Assembly: GCF_016925635.1 (NCBI RefSeq)
Contig: NZ_CP070490.1
Coordinates: 2,734,001 to 2,798,000 of the forward strand
DNA from: Lysinibacillus fusiformis
Lineage (GTDB): Bacteria > Bacillota > Bacilli > Bacillales_A > Planococcaceae
Direction of reading: 5' to 3'
Length of the DNA: 64,000 nt
In this document: positions 24,953-35,584 of the stretch, in pieces
Numbering within the stretch: the stretch's first letter is position 1
Layout of the letters: each line of letters begins with the position of its first letter
The notes under the pieces: generated by a model
Seen by the model: only the letters and a program-made list of their open reading frames with translations
What the model was told of the DNA's origin: nothing
Databases searched by the model: none
Translations under genes and position numbers: made by a program

Positions 24953-26576
24953 AACGAATAAAATGATGAAATTAATTTTTCTGCCGATTCTACTATTTTT
25001 TCTATTCTTTTTAATTGTGCCTTTGCTTTATATGTTTTGGCAGTCATTCAAAATAGGAAATGTCGTGACTGTTCAAAATTATATAGAGGCTTTACAAAAT
25101 ATCGAAATTCGTGAAGCTTTCATTAATAGCTTTAAAGTTTCCTTTGTAGCATCGGTAGTGACAACTATTTTAGCTTTTTTATTGGCGTATGCTGTTCATT
25201 TTACAACGATGCACCGCCATACAAAAAAGGTAGTGCAAATTGGAATTACGTTGCCTATGCTACTGCCAACCATCACCTATGGATTTGTATTGATTTATAC
25301 ATTTGGTAATCAAGGAATTCTAACAAAATTAGTGGGGCAGCCTCTTTTTACAATCTATGGGTATAACGGTTTGGTGCTCGGTTACGTATTATACACATTG
25401 CCAGTTGCTTTTATTTTAATGCAAAATTCCATGCAATATATCGATAAACGATTTTTACTAGTGTCCATGTTAATGCATGATCATCCACTGCGTCGTTTTT
25501 ATCATACCGTATTCCGTCCTATGTTAGGGACTGTTGGTGGGGCATTTATTTTAACATTTATTTTAAGCTTCACAGACTTTGGGATACCTGCATCAGTTGG
25601 TGGAAATTACAGAGTGATTGCCACTGAGCTTTACCAAGCCATGCTAGGCTCCATTGTCCATTTTGAGCGTGGGGCAGTGATCTCTGTGTTGATGCTAGTA
25701 CCTGCTGTACTTGGGGTTGTCATGCTAACGATTTTAGAGCGCTTCAATTTTCAATATAAACAAGTTGGGCAAAGTGAACTTGTAAAGCATCGCTTACGTG
25801 ACGCGCTCTTTACGACTTATTCAATTGTCTGTGTCACAGTTGTATGTATTATTTTTTCAACCATGTTTATTGTGCCTTTTACCAAAGGTTATCCGTATGA
25901 CTTTAGCTTTACATTAGAGCATGTTCAAAATGTACTTGCGGAGAAAGATTTAACGAAGGTTTACATCAATTCTCTCATCGTAGCGCTATTAACAGCCGTA
26001 CTTGGTGTGGGCATAACATTTATGTCAGCGCTTCTTAATGCAAGGACACCATTAAAAGGAAGAAAGAGCTTAGATATAGCATCTATGATCACAAATACAG
26101 TACCAGGAATGGTGCTTGGACTATCCTACTTGTTTTTCTTTAATGGAAGTTCATTAAAAGGTACATTTTTTATCATTATCGCATGTAATATTGTCCATTT
26201 TTTTACAACACCTTATTTAATGGCGAAAAATTCATTGCAGAAGATGGATCCTACCTGGGAAGTGACAGCTGAGCTGTTAAAGGATTCGTGGTTAAAAACC
26301 GTGGTACGAATCATTTTACCGAATGTTAGGCAAACGATTTATCAAATGTTCAGCTATTATTTTTTAAATGCGATGGTCACGGTCAGTGGTGTTATTTTCC
26401 TTGTCAGCACAAAGACAATGCTTGTATCGACACGGATAAAAGAGCTTCAGCATTTCGCAAAGTACACCGATATTTTTGTACTATCGATATTTATTTTATG
26501 TACAAACCTCATTGTGAAATTAGGTTGTGATTATATAACAGCACATAAAGAAAAAGTGGAGGAGATTTCAAAATGA
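24945..26576 (+). CDS. 2-aminoethylphosphonate ABC importer, fused double permease (PhnU/PhnV-like)
   Basis: 543 residues, twice the size of a single permease, with about twelve helices. Each half carries a binding-protein-dependent transport EAA loop: one near MLMHDHPLRRFYHTVFRPML, the other near AELLKDSWLKTVVRIILPN. It thus combines both membrane subunits, as in FbpB-type iron and some phosphonate systems. I used the ATG at 24945, seven bases after GGAG, rather than an upstream TTG. It overlaps the ATPase gene by eight bases and the binding-protein gene by four, which argues for one co-translated complex. Confidence 0.87.
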   Translation: MLKTNKMMKLIFLPILLFFLFFLIVPLLYMFWQSFKIGNVVTVQNYIEALQNIEIREAFINSFKVSFVASVVTTILAFLLAYAVHFTTMHRHTKKVVQIGITLPMLLPTITYGFVLIYTFGNQGILTKLVGQPLFTIYGYNGLVLGYVLYTLPVAFILMQNSMQYIDKRFLLVSMLMHDHPLRRFYHTVFRPMLGTVGGAFILTFILSFTDFGIPASVGGNYRVIATELYQAMLGSIVHFERGAVISVLMLVPAVLGVVMLTILERFNFQYKQVGQSELVKHRLRDALFTTYSIVCVTVVCIIFSTMFIVPFTKGYPYDFSFTLEHVQNVLAEKDLTKVYINSLIVALLTAVLGVGITFMSALLNARTPLKGRKSLDIASMITNTVPGMVLGLSYLFFFNGSSLKGTFFIIIACNIVHFFTTPYLMAKNSLQKMDPTWEVTAELLKDSWLKTVVRIILPNVRQTIYQMFSYYFLNAMVTVSGVIFLVSTKTMLVSTRIKELQHFAKYTDIFVLSIFILCTNLIVKLGCDYITAHKEKVEEISK

Positions 26577-27559
26577 AGAAGTCAACAGGCATGATGTTAG
26601 GGACAGTTAGTGCAGCAGCAGTCGTATTAGCTGCATGTGGAGGGGCAGCAGCGGATTCCAAAGAGCAAGTCATCATTTATTCAAATGCTGATGATGAAGC
26701 TATTGAAGTGATGGAATCTACATTGGATGACAAGGGCTATCAAGGTAAGTATTTAATCCAATCATTCGGTACTTCTGAGTTAGGTGGCAAAATGATGGCA
26801 GAAGGGACAGATATTGAAGCAGATGTTGTGACAATGGCTTCCTATTTTATAGAAAGTGCTCAAACCTCTAAAGCCATGTTTGTAGATATTTCTTCTGACT
26901 TAAAGCCGATGGATGGAGGAGTTACGTATGCACTGCCGATTTTAGGTAATGTTGGCTCTATCTTTATCAATACAGAGGTATTACAACAAAAAGGTCTATC
27001 TATACCAAAATCAATTAAGGATTTAACAGACCCTGCTTATAAGGACTTAGTGTCATTCCCAAATATTATGGATTCCTCAACAGGATGGCTTCTAGTACAA
27101 GCTATTATAAAGGAATATGGTGAAGAGGAAGGGAAAAAGGTTTTAGCAGATTTAATTAAAAATGCTGGGCCACATATTGAAAGTTCAGGTTCTGGTCCTA
27201 TTAAAAAAGTGAAAACAGGAGAAGTTGCAGCAGGCTTTGGTTTACGTATCCAAGCTATTGATGCAAAAAATGAAGGGTTGCCGATTGATTATATTGACCC
27301 GACAGAAGGAAATTTCACTTTAACGGAATCTGTAGCAGTTGTAGATAAAGAAGGTGATGAAGCGTTAGCTAAAGAAATTGCAAAGGTCATCGCAACGGAG
27401 GCTCGCAATGGTCTATTAGAGCAATATCCTGTAGCTCTATACGAAGGAGAACAAGTAAAAGACGAGCACGTTCCAGCCTATTTGAAAAAATGGGATACAA
27501 CCTTAACCGTAGATTTATTAGAAAAACACCAAGCCTTCTTTAAAGAAGCGCAGCGATAA
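26573..27559 (+). CDS. phnS: 2-aminoethylphosphonate ABC importer, substrate-binding lipoprotein (PhnS-like)
   Basis: 328 residues with a lipoprotein signal: MKKSTGMM, hydrophobic core and lipobox VLAAC with the lipid-bearing Cys near residue 22. The mature protein starts with QVIIYSNADDEAIEVM and has the iron/phosphonate family-1 extracellular binding fold (FbpA/PhnS-like), including GNVGSIFINTEVL and the hinge segment FPNIMDSSTGW. It captures the substrate outside the membrane. Its placement between the permease and phnW makes 2-aminoethylphosphonate the likely ligand. Confidence 0.88.
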   Translation: MKKSTGMMLGTVSAAAVVLAACGGAAADSKEQVIIYSNADDEAIEVMESTLDDKGYQGKYLIQSFGTSELGGKMMAEGTDIEADVVTMASYFIESAQTSKAMFVDISSDLKPMDGGVTYALPILGNVGSIFINTEVLQQKGLSIPKSIKDLTDPAYKDLVSFPNIMDSSTGWLLVQAIIKEYGEEEGKKVLADLIKNAGPHIESSGSGPIKKVKTGEVAAGFGLRIQAIDAKNEGLPIDYIDPTEGNFTLTESVAVVDKEGDEALAKEIAKVIATEARNGLLEQYPVALYEGEQVKDEHVPAYLKKWDTTLTVDLLEKHQAFFKEAQR

Positions 27560-27572
27560 GGAGCTATAGCAG

Positions 27573-28673
27573 ATGAGTAACTATAAATTATTGACACCAG
27601 GGCCATTGACAACAACGAAAGCGGTTAAATTAGAAATGTTAAAAGACCGTTGTACATGGGATGATGATTATAAAAATGTGACACAAGTGATTCGTAAGCA
27701 GCTCTTAAAATTAGGACAAGTCGATGAGTCTGAGTACACAGCGGTGCTTATGCAAGGAAGCGGAAGCTTTGTCGTAGAATCAGTTCTAACAACAGCGATT
27801 GGTGAAAATGATAAAGTACTAATACTAACAAATGGAGCTTATGGCGAAAGAATTGCTGAAATGGCCAAAGTATTAAAGTTACAGCATATTGTTTATCATG
27901 TTCCTTATGATGAACAGCCATCATCGTTAGAGGTTCAGGCCTTCCTTGAAAAAGATGCAAGTATTACACATGTAGCCGTAGTACATTGTGAGACGACTAC
28001 TGGTATTTTAAATCCAATTAAAGAAATTGGAGAAGTTGTTCATTCGTTCAACAAAACGTTTATTGTGGATGCCATGAGTAGCTTTGGAGGTGTACCAATG
28101 GATTTATCAGGCTTGCATATTGATTTTTGCATAAGTAGTGCCAATAAATGCATTCAAGGCGTTCCAGGATTTGGGTTTGTTATTGCGAATACGAGAGCAC
28201 TAGAAAAATGTAAGGGACAAGCTCGAAGTGTTGCACTAGATTTGTATAGTCAATGGGAAGTGATGAAGCAAGATGGGAAATGGCGTTTCACATCACCTAC
28301 ACATGTAGTGGCGGCTTTCGCGAAGGCGCTTGAAGAGTTGATTGAAGAAGGCGGCATTCATGCCCGCTATAAGCGCTATGCGTATAATAATCATATACTT
28401 CGCTCTCGCTTGTCAGTGCTGGGATTTAAAGCGTATATTTCGGAAGAGCTGCAATCGCCAATTATCACAACATTTTTATTCCCGCATAAAGAGTTTTCTT
28501 TTGAGCATTTTTATCAAGAAATGAAAAAGGCAGGTTTCGTTATCTATCCAGGTAAGCTGACGGATGTCGATACATTCCGTATTGGCAATATTGGTGATAT
28601 TCATGAGGATGATATGCTTACGTTATGTGAAGTTATTGAAAATTATATGGTGGTGAAAAACAATGAAAATTGA
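27573..28673 (+). CDS. phnW: 2-aminoethylphosphonate-pyruvate transaminase
   Basis: 366 residues, full length for PhnW. It begins with the family signature LLTPGPLTTTKAVK, has the MQGSGSFVVE phosphate-binding region, a VDAMSSFGG segment with the PLP-contacting Asp, and the Schiff-base Lys in SSANKCIQGVPGFGF. It moves the amino group of 2-aminoethylphosphonate to pyruvate, giving phosphonoacetaldehyde and alanine. An AAGGAGC site precedes it. Its end overlaps phnX by eleven bases, so the two enzymes of the pathway are co-translated. Confidence 0.95.
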   Translation: MSNYKLLTPGPLTTTKAVKLEMLKDRCTWDDDYKNVTQVIRKQLLKLGQVDESEYTAVLMQGSGSFVVESVLTTAIGENDKVLILTNGAYGERIAEMAKVLKLQHIVYHVPYDEQPSSLEVQAFLEKDASITHVAVVHCETTTGILNPIKEIGEVVHSFNKTFIVDAMSSFGGVPMDLSGLHIDFCISSANKCIQGVPGFGFVIANTRALEKCKGQARSVALDLYSQWEVMKQDGKWRFTSPTHVVAAFAKALEELIEEGGIHARYKRYAYNNHILRSRLSVLGFKAYISEELQSPIITTFLFPHKEFSFEHFYQEMKKAGFVIYPGKLTDVDTFRIGNIGDIHEDDMLTLCEVIENYMVVKNNEN

Positions 28674-29475
28674 GACGGTTATTTTGGACTGGGCAGGAAC
28701 AGCAGTTGACTTTGGTTGTTTTGCCCCTGTAAATGTTTTTTTAACGATTTTTGAAGATGCTGGTGTCACCGTTACACTCGAAGAGGCTCGAAAACCAATG
28801 GGTATGCTGAAAATTGATCATATCCGCACCATGCTAGAAATGCCAAGAATTAAAGAAGAATGGCATAGGGTACATGGACAATCCTTTACGGAAGAAGATG
28901 TACATGTATTGTATAATCATTTCGAAACAAAATTAATGGAGTCTTTAGCGACCTACACAGATCCTATCCAGCATGTGACAACAACGGTACAGCAATTAAG
29001 AGAAGCGGGTATTCGAATTGGCTCTACAACCGGCTATACAAATACGATGATGGAAGTAGTAACGAAGCATGCAGCTGACAAGGGCTATCAACCAGATTTT
29101 CTTGTAACACCTACACAGGTAGGCGATAAAGGGCGACCATATCCATATATGATTTTCAAAAATATGGAGGCATTAGAATCGCAAGCAACGAAGCAAGTTG
29201 TGAAGGTTGGGGATACTACCTCTGATATAAAGGAAGCGTTGAATGCAGGTGTTTGGGCTGTTGGCGTTATTATCGGAAGCTCAGAAATGGGACTATCTGA
29301 AGAAGAATTCAATACCCTGTCTTCAGAAGAACAGCAACAAGTAATAGCGAACACGAAACGTATTTTTGAAGAAACTGGCGCTCATTATACAATTGAAACA
29401 ATGGCAGAGCTGCCAGCGTTAATTGAAACGATCAATGCGCGTTTAAATGTGGAAAAACAATTAGAATACAAATAA
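28663..29475 (+). CDS. phnX: Phosphonoacetaldehyde hydrolase (phosphonatase)
   Basis: 270 residues, HAD superfamily. The nucleophile motif is ILDWAGTAVDFG, the PhnX-specific form; the Schiff-base Lys that binds the aldehyde is expected in the GMLKIDHIR segment of the cap; the late motif is VKVGDTTSDIKEAL. It cleaves the C-P bond of phosphonoacetaldehyde to acetaldehyde and phosphate. With PhnW and the ABC importer it completes a pathway giving phosphate, nitrogen and carbon from 2-aminoethylphosphonate. A terminator follows. Confidence 0.95.
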   Translation: MKIETVILDWAGTAVDFGCFAPVNVFLTIFEDAGVTVTLEEARKPMGMLKIDHIRTMLEMPRIKEEWHRVHGQSFTEEDVHVLYNHFETKLMESLATYTDPIQHVTTTVQQLREAGIRIGSTTGYTNTMMEVVTKHAADKGYQPDFLVTPTQVGDKGRPYPYMIFKNMEALESQATKQVVKVGDTTSDIKEALNAGVWAVGVIIGSSEMGLSEEEFNTLSSEEQQQVIANTKRIFEETGAHYTIETMAELPALIETINARLNVEKQLEYK

Positions 29476-29518
29476 AAACAAGCCTCGGCAGATAGTAGTA
29501 ACTGCCGAGGCTTGTTTT
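29476..29518. terminator. Bidirectional intrinsic terminator between phnX and def
   Basis: AAAACAAGCCTCGGCAG pairs perfectly with CTGCCGAGGCTTGTTTT with a ten-base loop. A and T tracts serve both strands; its right end overlaps the stop codon of def by two bases. Confidence 0.9.
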
Positions 29519-30074
29519 AGTCGCGCTCATAGGGAATAGAATCAGGTATATCAGCAAATGGATTTTTTTCATTGATACGGTCATAAAACATCACGCCGTT
29601 CAAATGATCTAACTCATGCTGAAAGGCAATAGCTGGTAGTCCTTTGAGACGCATTTTTTTCTCTTCACCATCAATTGTTTTAAATTTTACTGTGATGCGC
29701 GCATGACGCGGCACATACCCAGGAATATTACGATCAACAGAAAGACATCCTTCACCTGCTGATAGGTAGGTGTTTTCAACAGAGTGGCTAACAATCTTTG
29801 GATTAATGGCTACAAAGCTTAATTGTTCACCAGCCTCATCTTTTAAATGAAGGGCAAACATGCGCTGTAAGCTATTTACCTGATTAGCAGCCAAGCCAAT
29901 GCCACTACGCAAATTATATTTTTCTGCCATTTCAGGATCTTGGCTGTTGATTAAATATTGCAGCATATCCTGAGCAAGCTTTCTTGTTTCATCAGTTAAA
30001 GGGAATTTAACTTCCTCTGCTTTTGTGCGTAAAGTCGGATGACCTTCGCGGATAATATCATCCATTAAAATCAT
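29517..30074 (-). CDS. def: Peptide deformylase
   Basis: 185 residues, the larger type-2 Gram-positive form (B. subtilis DefB/YkrB). The three metal and catalytic motifs are present: GIGLAANQV, EGCLSVDR with the metal Cys and QHELDHLNG with the two His and the catalytic Glu. It removes the formyl group from nascent proteins. The start MILMDDIIREGHPTLR matches the family, preceded by AAAGGAAG. It is between ykrA and pdhA as in B. subtilis, but transcribed alone here and separated from ykrA by the inserted phosphonate operon. Confidence 0.95.
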   Translation of the reverse strand: MILMDDIIREGHPTLRTKAEEVKFPLTDETRKLAQDMLQYLINSQDPEMAEKYNLRSGIGLAANQVNSLQRMFALHLKDEAGEQLSFVAINPKIVSHSVENTYLSAGEGCLSVDRNIPGYVPRHARITVKFKTIDGEEKKMRLKGLPAIAFQHELDHLNGVMFYDRINEKNPFADIPDSIPYERD

Positions 30075-30366
30075 ATAGTAATCTTCCTTTCAACTTTGTA
30101 GTGCTTACTAATAATTATACATCACGTCTTCATACAATCCCATGAAAAAAGACCTTATTTGAATATACTCAAAAAATTTTTCTAATGCTATTAGATTTTC
30201 CAGAATGGGGTATTCTACTAGGGGAAAACCTGTTGGAAAACGTAAGAGTCGTATGGTGTGAGTAAGGTGTTGTAATACAGATTTTGAATATTAGTAATAC
30301 AGTATAGGACAGCGATGTTTGATTGTTATTCTAGAAAAAATCTTTGTATAGAGCAGTAATAGATGA

Positions 30367-30395
30367 TTGACCGACAGTATTTTATTCAGTATACT
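30367..30395 (+). promoter_or_regulatory. Sigma-A promoter of the pdhABCD operon
   Basis: -35 TTGACC (30367-30372), 17-base spacer, -10 TATACT (30390-30395), placing the start near 30402 and leaving a leader of about 65 bases. The wider gene-free stretch 30075-30467 also holds an inverted repeat TCTAAT-GCT-ATTAGA at 30181-30195, a possible operator. I see no other structured element. Confidence 0.65.
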
Positions 30396-30464
30396 GAGTG
30401 TCAAGAATAAGTTGTACTAGTTAAAAAGGTGATTTATTTTAATACAGCTGAAAGGGAGATGTGA

Positions 30465-31583
<1,119 letters not shown>

Positions 31584-31586
31584 CCT

Positions 31587-32564
31587 ATGGCACAAATGAC
31601 GATGATTCAAGCAATTACAGATGCACTTCGCACAGAATTAAAGAATGATGAAAACGTTCTTGTATTCGGGGAAGATGTAGGTGTCAACGGTGGGGTATTC
31701 CGCGCGACAGAAGGCCTACAAAAAGAATTTGGGGTTGACCGCGTTTTTGATACACCATTAGCAGAATCAGGTATTGGTGGCTTAGCAGTCGGTCTTTCTC
31801 TTCAAGGATTCCGTCCAGTTCCTGAAATTCAATTCTTCGGTTTCGTTTATGAAGTAATGGATTCAATCAGTGGCCAATTAGCACGTATGAGCTACCGTAG
31901 TGGTGGCGTATACAATGCACCAGTAACAATCCGTTCACCATTTGGTGGTGGTGTGCATACGCCTGAAATGCACTCAGATAGCTTAGAAAGCTTAATGACA
32001 GCACAACCAGGATTAACAGTTGTTGTTCCATCAACACCATATGATGCAAAAGGTTTACTTATTTCTTCTATTCGTAATGACAACCCAGTTATTTTCTTAG
32101 AACATTTAAAATTATACCGTTCATTCCGTGAAGAAGTGCCTGAAGAAGCATACGAAATTCCACTAGGAAAAGCGGATGTAAAACGTGAAGGTACTGATTT
32201 AACAATCGTTGCTTACGGTTTAATGGTTCATGAAAGCTTAAAGGCTGCAGAAGAACTAGAAAAAGAAGGACATTCTGTAGAAGTAATTGACTTACGTACA
32301 ATTCAACCAATCGATGTGGAAACAATTATCGCATCAGTTGAAAAAACAGGTCGTGTAATCGTTGTCCAAGAAGCTCAAAAACAAGCAGGTATCGCTGCAA
32401 ACGTAGTAGCAGAAATTACAGAGCGCGCAATTTTAAGCTTAGAGGCTCCTGTTCTTCGTGTGGCTGCACCAGATACTGTGTACCCATTCCCACAAGCTGA
32501 AGGTGTTTGGTTACCAAACTACAAAGATGTAATGGAAACAGCGAAAAAAGTTTTAACATTCTAA
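31587..32564 (+). CDS. pdhB: Pyruvate dehydrogenase E1 component, beta subunit
   Basis: 325 residues, standard length. It has [19 protein letters not shown] near the start, the TPP-contacting [12 protein letters not shown], the [16 protein letters not shown] loop and the C-terminal transketolase domain ([13 protein letters not shown]). It forms the E1 heterotetramer with PdhA. The gene lies three bases behind pdhA with its ribosome site inside the pdhA end. Confidence 0.97.
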   Translation: MAQMTMIQAITDALRTELKNDENVLVFGEDVGVNGGVFRATEGLQKEFGVDRVFDTPLAESGIGGLAVGLSLQGFRPVPEIQFFGFVYEVMDSISGQLARMSYRSGGVYNAPVTIRSPFGGGVHTPEMHSDSLESLMTAQPGLTVVVPSTPYDAKGLLISSIRNDNPVIFLEHLKLYRSFREEVPEEAYEIPLGKADVKREGTDLTIVAYGLMVHESLKAAEELEKEGHSVEVIDLRTIQPIDVETIIASVEKTGRVIVVQEAQKQAGIAANVVAEITERAILSLEAPVLRVAAPDTVYPFPQAEGVWLPNYKDVMETAKKVLTF

Positions 32565-32611
32565 TAAAGCTTCTAAACTTGAACAACAGTAACTAGAAAG
32601 GATGGGTACAC

Positions 32612-33949
32612 ATGGCATTTGAATTCAGATTACCGGATATTGGCGAGGGTATTCACGAAGGCGAGATTGTGAAATGGTTCGTTAAAGCTGGAGATACAGT
32701 AAAAGAAGACGATATTCTTTGTGAAGTACAAAATGATAAAGCGGTAGTAGAAATCCCTTCACCAGTTGAAGGAACAGTAGAGGAAGTTTTAGTAGGAGAA
32801 GGAACAGTTGCCGTCGTTGGCGATGTCTTAATCCGATTGGATGCGCCTGGCTATGAAGACTTAAAGCTAAAAGGTGACGATCATGCTGAAGCGAAAACAG
32901 AGGCACAAGTTCAAGCAACTGCTGAATCTGGTCAGAACGTAGAGAAAGCTCCTGCTAAAGAGGAAAAGGCACCAGAAAAAGCTCCAGAAAAAGTGGAGAC
33001 AGTGGTTGATGAAACAAAACGCGTAATCGCAATGCCTTCTGTACGTAAATTTGCCCGTGATAACGATGTGAATATCCGTGAAGTGAAGGGTACAGGTAAA
33101 AACGGTCGAATCTTAAAAGAAGATATTGAAAACTTCTTAAAAGGTGGCGGCACTGTAGAGGTAGAAACTACAAATGTCGAAACATCAGAAGAAACAGTTC
33201 AACAAGAAACGTCTACACCAGCAGCACCAGTAGTTCTTGAAGGGGATTTCCCAGAGACTCGTGAGAAAATGTCAGGTATTCGAAAAGCGATTGCTAAAGC
33301 AATGGTACACTCGAAACAAACAGCTCCACATGTTACACTAATGGATGAAGTCGATGTAACGGCTCTTGTAGCACATCGTAAAAAATTCAAAGATATCGCT
33401 GCTGAAAAAGGTGTTAAATTAACATACTTACCATATGTAGTGAAAGCACTTATTTCAACTTTACGCGAGTTCCCAGAATTTAACCGCTCTTTAGATGATG
33501 CAACACAAGAAATTATCCAAAAGCATTACTACAATATCGGTATTGCAGCAGATACGGAAAGAGGCTTACTAGTACCAGTTATTAAGCATGCAGATCGTAA
33601 ATCTGTATTTGCAGTGTCTAATGAAATCAATGAGTTAGCGACGAAAGCCCGTGAAGGCAGACTAGCGCCACATGAAATGAAAGGTGCTTCTATGTCCATT
33701 ACGAATATTGGCTCTGCAGGAGGACAATGGTTCACACCAGTTATTAATCATCCTGAAGTAGCAATTCTAGGTATTGGTCGAATTTCAGAAAAACCTGTAA
33801 TAAAAAATGGTGAAATTGTAGCCGCACCTGTGTTAGCATTATCATTGAGCTTTGATCATCGTATGATCGATGGAGCCACTGCGCAAAATGCTTTAAATCA
33901 CTTAAAGCGTTTGTTAAGTGAGCCAGAATTATTATTAATGGAGGCGTAA
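32612..33949 (+). CDS. pdhC: Pyruvate dehydrogenase E2, dihydrolipoyl acetyltransferase
   Basis: 445 residues in the usual order: one lipoyl domain (residues 1-78, lipoyl Lys in [10 protein letters not shown] near 43), an Ala/Pro/Glu linker, the E1/E3-binding domain ([14 protein letters not shown]...[12 protein letters not shown], about 143-180), a second linker and the catalytic acetyltransferase domain from about 215, ending with the active-site [10 protein letters not shown]. It passes the acetyl group to CoA and forms the complex core. It has a single lipoyl domain, as in Bacillus. Confidence 0.97.
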   Translation: MAFEFRLPDIGEGIHEGEIVKWFVKAGDTVKEDDILCEVQNDKAVVEIPSPVEGTVEEVLVGEGTVAVVGDVLIRLDAPGYEDLKLKGDDHAEAKTEAQVQATAESGQNVEKAPAKEEKAPEKAPEKVETVVDETKRVIAMPSVRKFARDNDVNIREVKGTGKNGRILKEDIENFLKGGGTVEVETTNVETSEETVQQETSTPAAPVVLEGDFPETREKMSGIRKAIAKAMVHSKQTAPHVTLMDEVDVTALVAHRKKFKDIAAEKGVKLTYLPYVVKALISTLREFPEFNRSLDDATQEIIQKHYYNIGIAADTERGLLVPVIKHADRKSVFAVSNEINELATKAREGRLAPHEMKGASMSITNIGSAGGQWFTPVINHPEVAILGIGRISEKPVIKNGEIVAAPVLALSLSFDHRMIDGATAQNALNHLKRLLSEPELLLMEA

Positions 33950-33954
33950 CAAAA

Positions 33955-35370
33955 ATGGTAGTAGGAGATTTCCCAATCGAAACAGATACTCTTGTCATTG
34001 GTTCAGGTCCTGGAGGATATGTAGCAGCAATTCGTGCAGCTCAAACTGGCCAAAAAGTAACAATCGTTGAAAAAAATGTACTTGGTGGTGTGTGCTTAAA
34101 CGTAGGTTGTATTCCATCAAAAGCATTAATTTCAGTAGGTCACCGTTTTGAGCAAGCTAAACATTCAGATGACATGGGAATCATCGCTTCTGATGTGAAA
34201 TTAGACTTCTCAAAAGCACAAGCATTTAAAGACAGCGTTGTTAAAAAATTAACTGGCGGTGTTGAAGGCTTACTTAAAGGCAACAAAGTTGAAATTGTAC
34301 AAGGTGAAGCTTATTTCGTTGACGCTCATTCAGTGCGTATCATCAATGGTGAATCTGCTCAAACTTACACATTTAACAATGTCATTATTGCAACAGGTTC
34401 TCGTCCAGTTGAAATTCCAACATTCAAATTCACTGATCGCGTACTAAATTCTACTGGTGCACTTTCTTTACAAGAAGTTCCTGGTAAATTAGTTGTTATC
34501 GGTGGAGGTTATATTGGTACAGAGCTAGGATCAGCTTACGCAAACCTTGGCTCTCAAGTAACAATTATTGAAGGCGGAAAAGATATTTTAGCTGGCTTCG
34601 AAAAACAAATGACGCAAATCGTGAAAAAAGGCCTTAAAAAGAAAGGCGTTGAAATTGAAGTTAACGCATCTGCAAAAGGCGTTGAAGAAACTGAAAACGG
34701 CGTAGTCGTAACTTATGAAGTTGGCGGAGAAGAGAAAAAAGTTGAAGCTGATTATGTATTAGTTACTGTAGGTCGTCGTCCAAATACAGATGAAATGGGC
34801 CTTGCTGAAATCGGAGTTGAATTCGGTGAACGTGGTCTAATCAATGTTGACAAACAATGTCGTACAAATATTCCAAACATCTATGCAATTGGTGATATTG
34901 TTGCAGGTCCTCAGCTTGCACATAAAGCATCTTACGAAGGTAAAGTTGCTGCTGAAGCGATTGCTGGTGAAAAATCAGTTGTTGATTATCTTGCTGTACC
35001 TGCTGTATGCTTCACAGATCCAGAAATGGCGACAGTTGGTTACAACGAAGAACAAGCGAAAGCAGAAGGCATTGAATACACTGCAGCGAAGTTCCCATTC
35101 GCAGCAAACGGTCGTGCTCTTGCATTAAACCAATCAGAAGGTTTCGTGAAGCTTGTTGCTCGTAAAGAAGATGGTTTATTAATTGGTGCTCAAATCGTAG
35201 GTGCTGGTGCATCTGATATGATCGCTGAAATGGGCTTAGCGATTGAAGGCGGCATGACTGCTGAAGATATCGCTTTAACAATTCATGCTCACCCAACATT
35301 AGGTGAAATTACAATGGAAACTGCTGAAGTATTACTTGGCAACCCAATCCACATTGTAGCGAAAAAATAA
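33955..35370 (+). CDS. pdhD: Dihydrolipoamide dehydrogenase (E3)
   Basis: 471 residues. FAD-binding [15 protein letters not shown], the redox-active disulfide [16 protein letters not shown]-binding [10 protein letters not shown], the second FAD motif IYAIGDIV and the C-terminal dimer motif with catalytic HAHPTLGE are all intact. It reoxidises the lipoyl group of PdhC and reduces NAD+. It starts five bases after the pdhC stop and ends the operon before a strong terminator. It may also serve other 2-oxo acid complexes. Confidence 0.97.
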   Translation: MVVGDFPIETDTLVIGSGPGGYVAAIRAAQTGQKVTIVEKNVLGGVCLNVGCIPSKALISVGHRFEQAKHSDDMGIIASDVKLDFSKAQAFKDSVVKKLTGGVEGLLKGNKVEIVQGEAYFVDAHSVRIINGESAQTYTFNNVIIATGSRPVEIPTFKFTDRVLNSTGALSLQEVPGKLVVIGGGYIGTELGSAYANLGSQVTIIEGGKDILAGFEKQMTQIVKKGLKKKGVEIEVNASAKGVEETENGVVVTYEVGGEEKKVEADYVLVTVGRRPNTDEMGLAEIGVEFGERGLINVDKQCRTNIPNIYAIGDIVAGPQLAHKASYEGKVAAEAIAGEKSVVDYLAVPAVCFTDPEMATVGYNEEQAKAEGIEYTAAKFPFAANGRALALNQSEGFVKLVARKEDGLLIGAQIVGAGASDMIAEMGLAIEGGMTAEDIALTIHAHPTLGEITMETAEVLLGNPIHIVAKK

Positions 35371-35377
35371 TATGAAT

Positions 35378-35430
35378 AAAGGAGTGTAGAAAAAGCGGAT
35401 GTTCATTCGCTTATCTACACTCCTTTTTTA
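35378..35430 (+). terminator. Intrinsic terminator of pdhABCD
   Basis: AAAGGAGTGTAGA (35378-35390) pairs perfectly with TCTACACTCCTTT (35414-35426), with a smaller GCG stem inside the loop and a T tract. Confidence 0.9.
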
Positions 35431-35544
35431 CTAGCAATTGTTTTATTAAATGCAGATTGTCGTTGAATAAAAGGTAATAACTTGAAGATGTTGCCCCCTA
35501 AAGATATTACATTTTACTTTATGCATAAAAGATAGTATTATAAT

Positions 35545-35559
35545 TGATAATAATTATCA
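35545..35559 (+). promoter_or_regulatory. Fur box, perfect match
   Basis: TGATAATAATTATCA is an exact match to the Bacillus 7-1-7 Fur consensus TGATAATNATTATCA. It lies 26 bases upstream of the LysR-type gene start, where bound Fur would block transcription under iron sufficiency. Confidence 0.85.
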
Positions 35560-35584
35560 ATTATATATAAAGGAATGGGTTACG

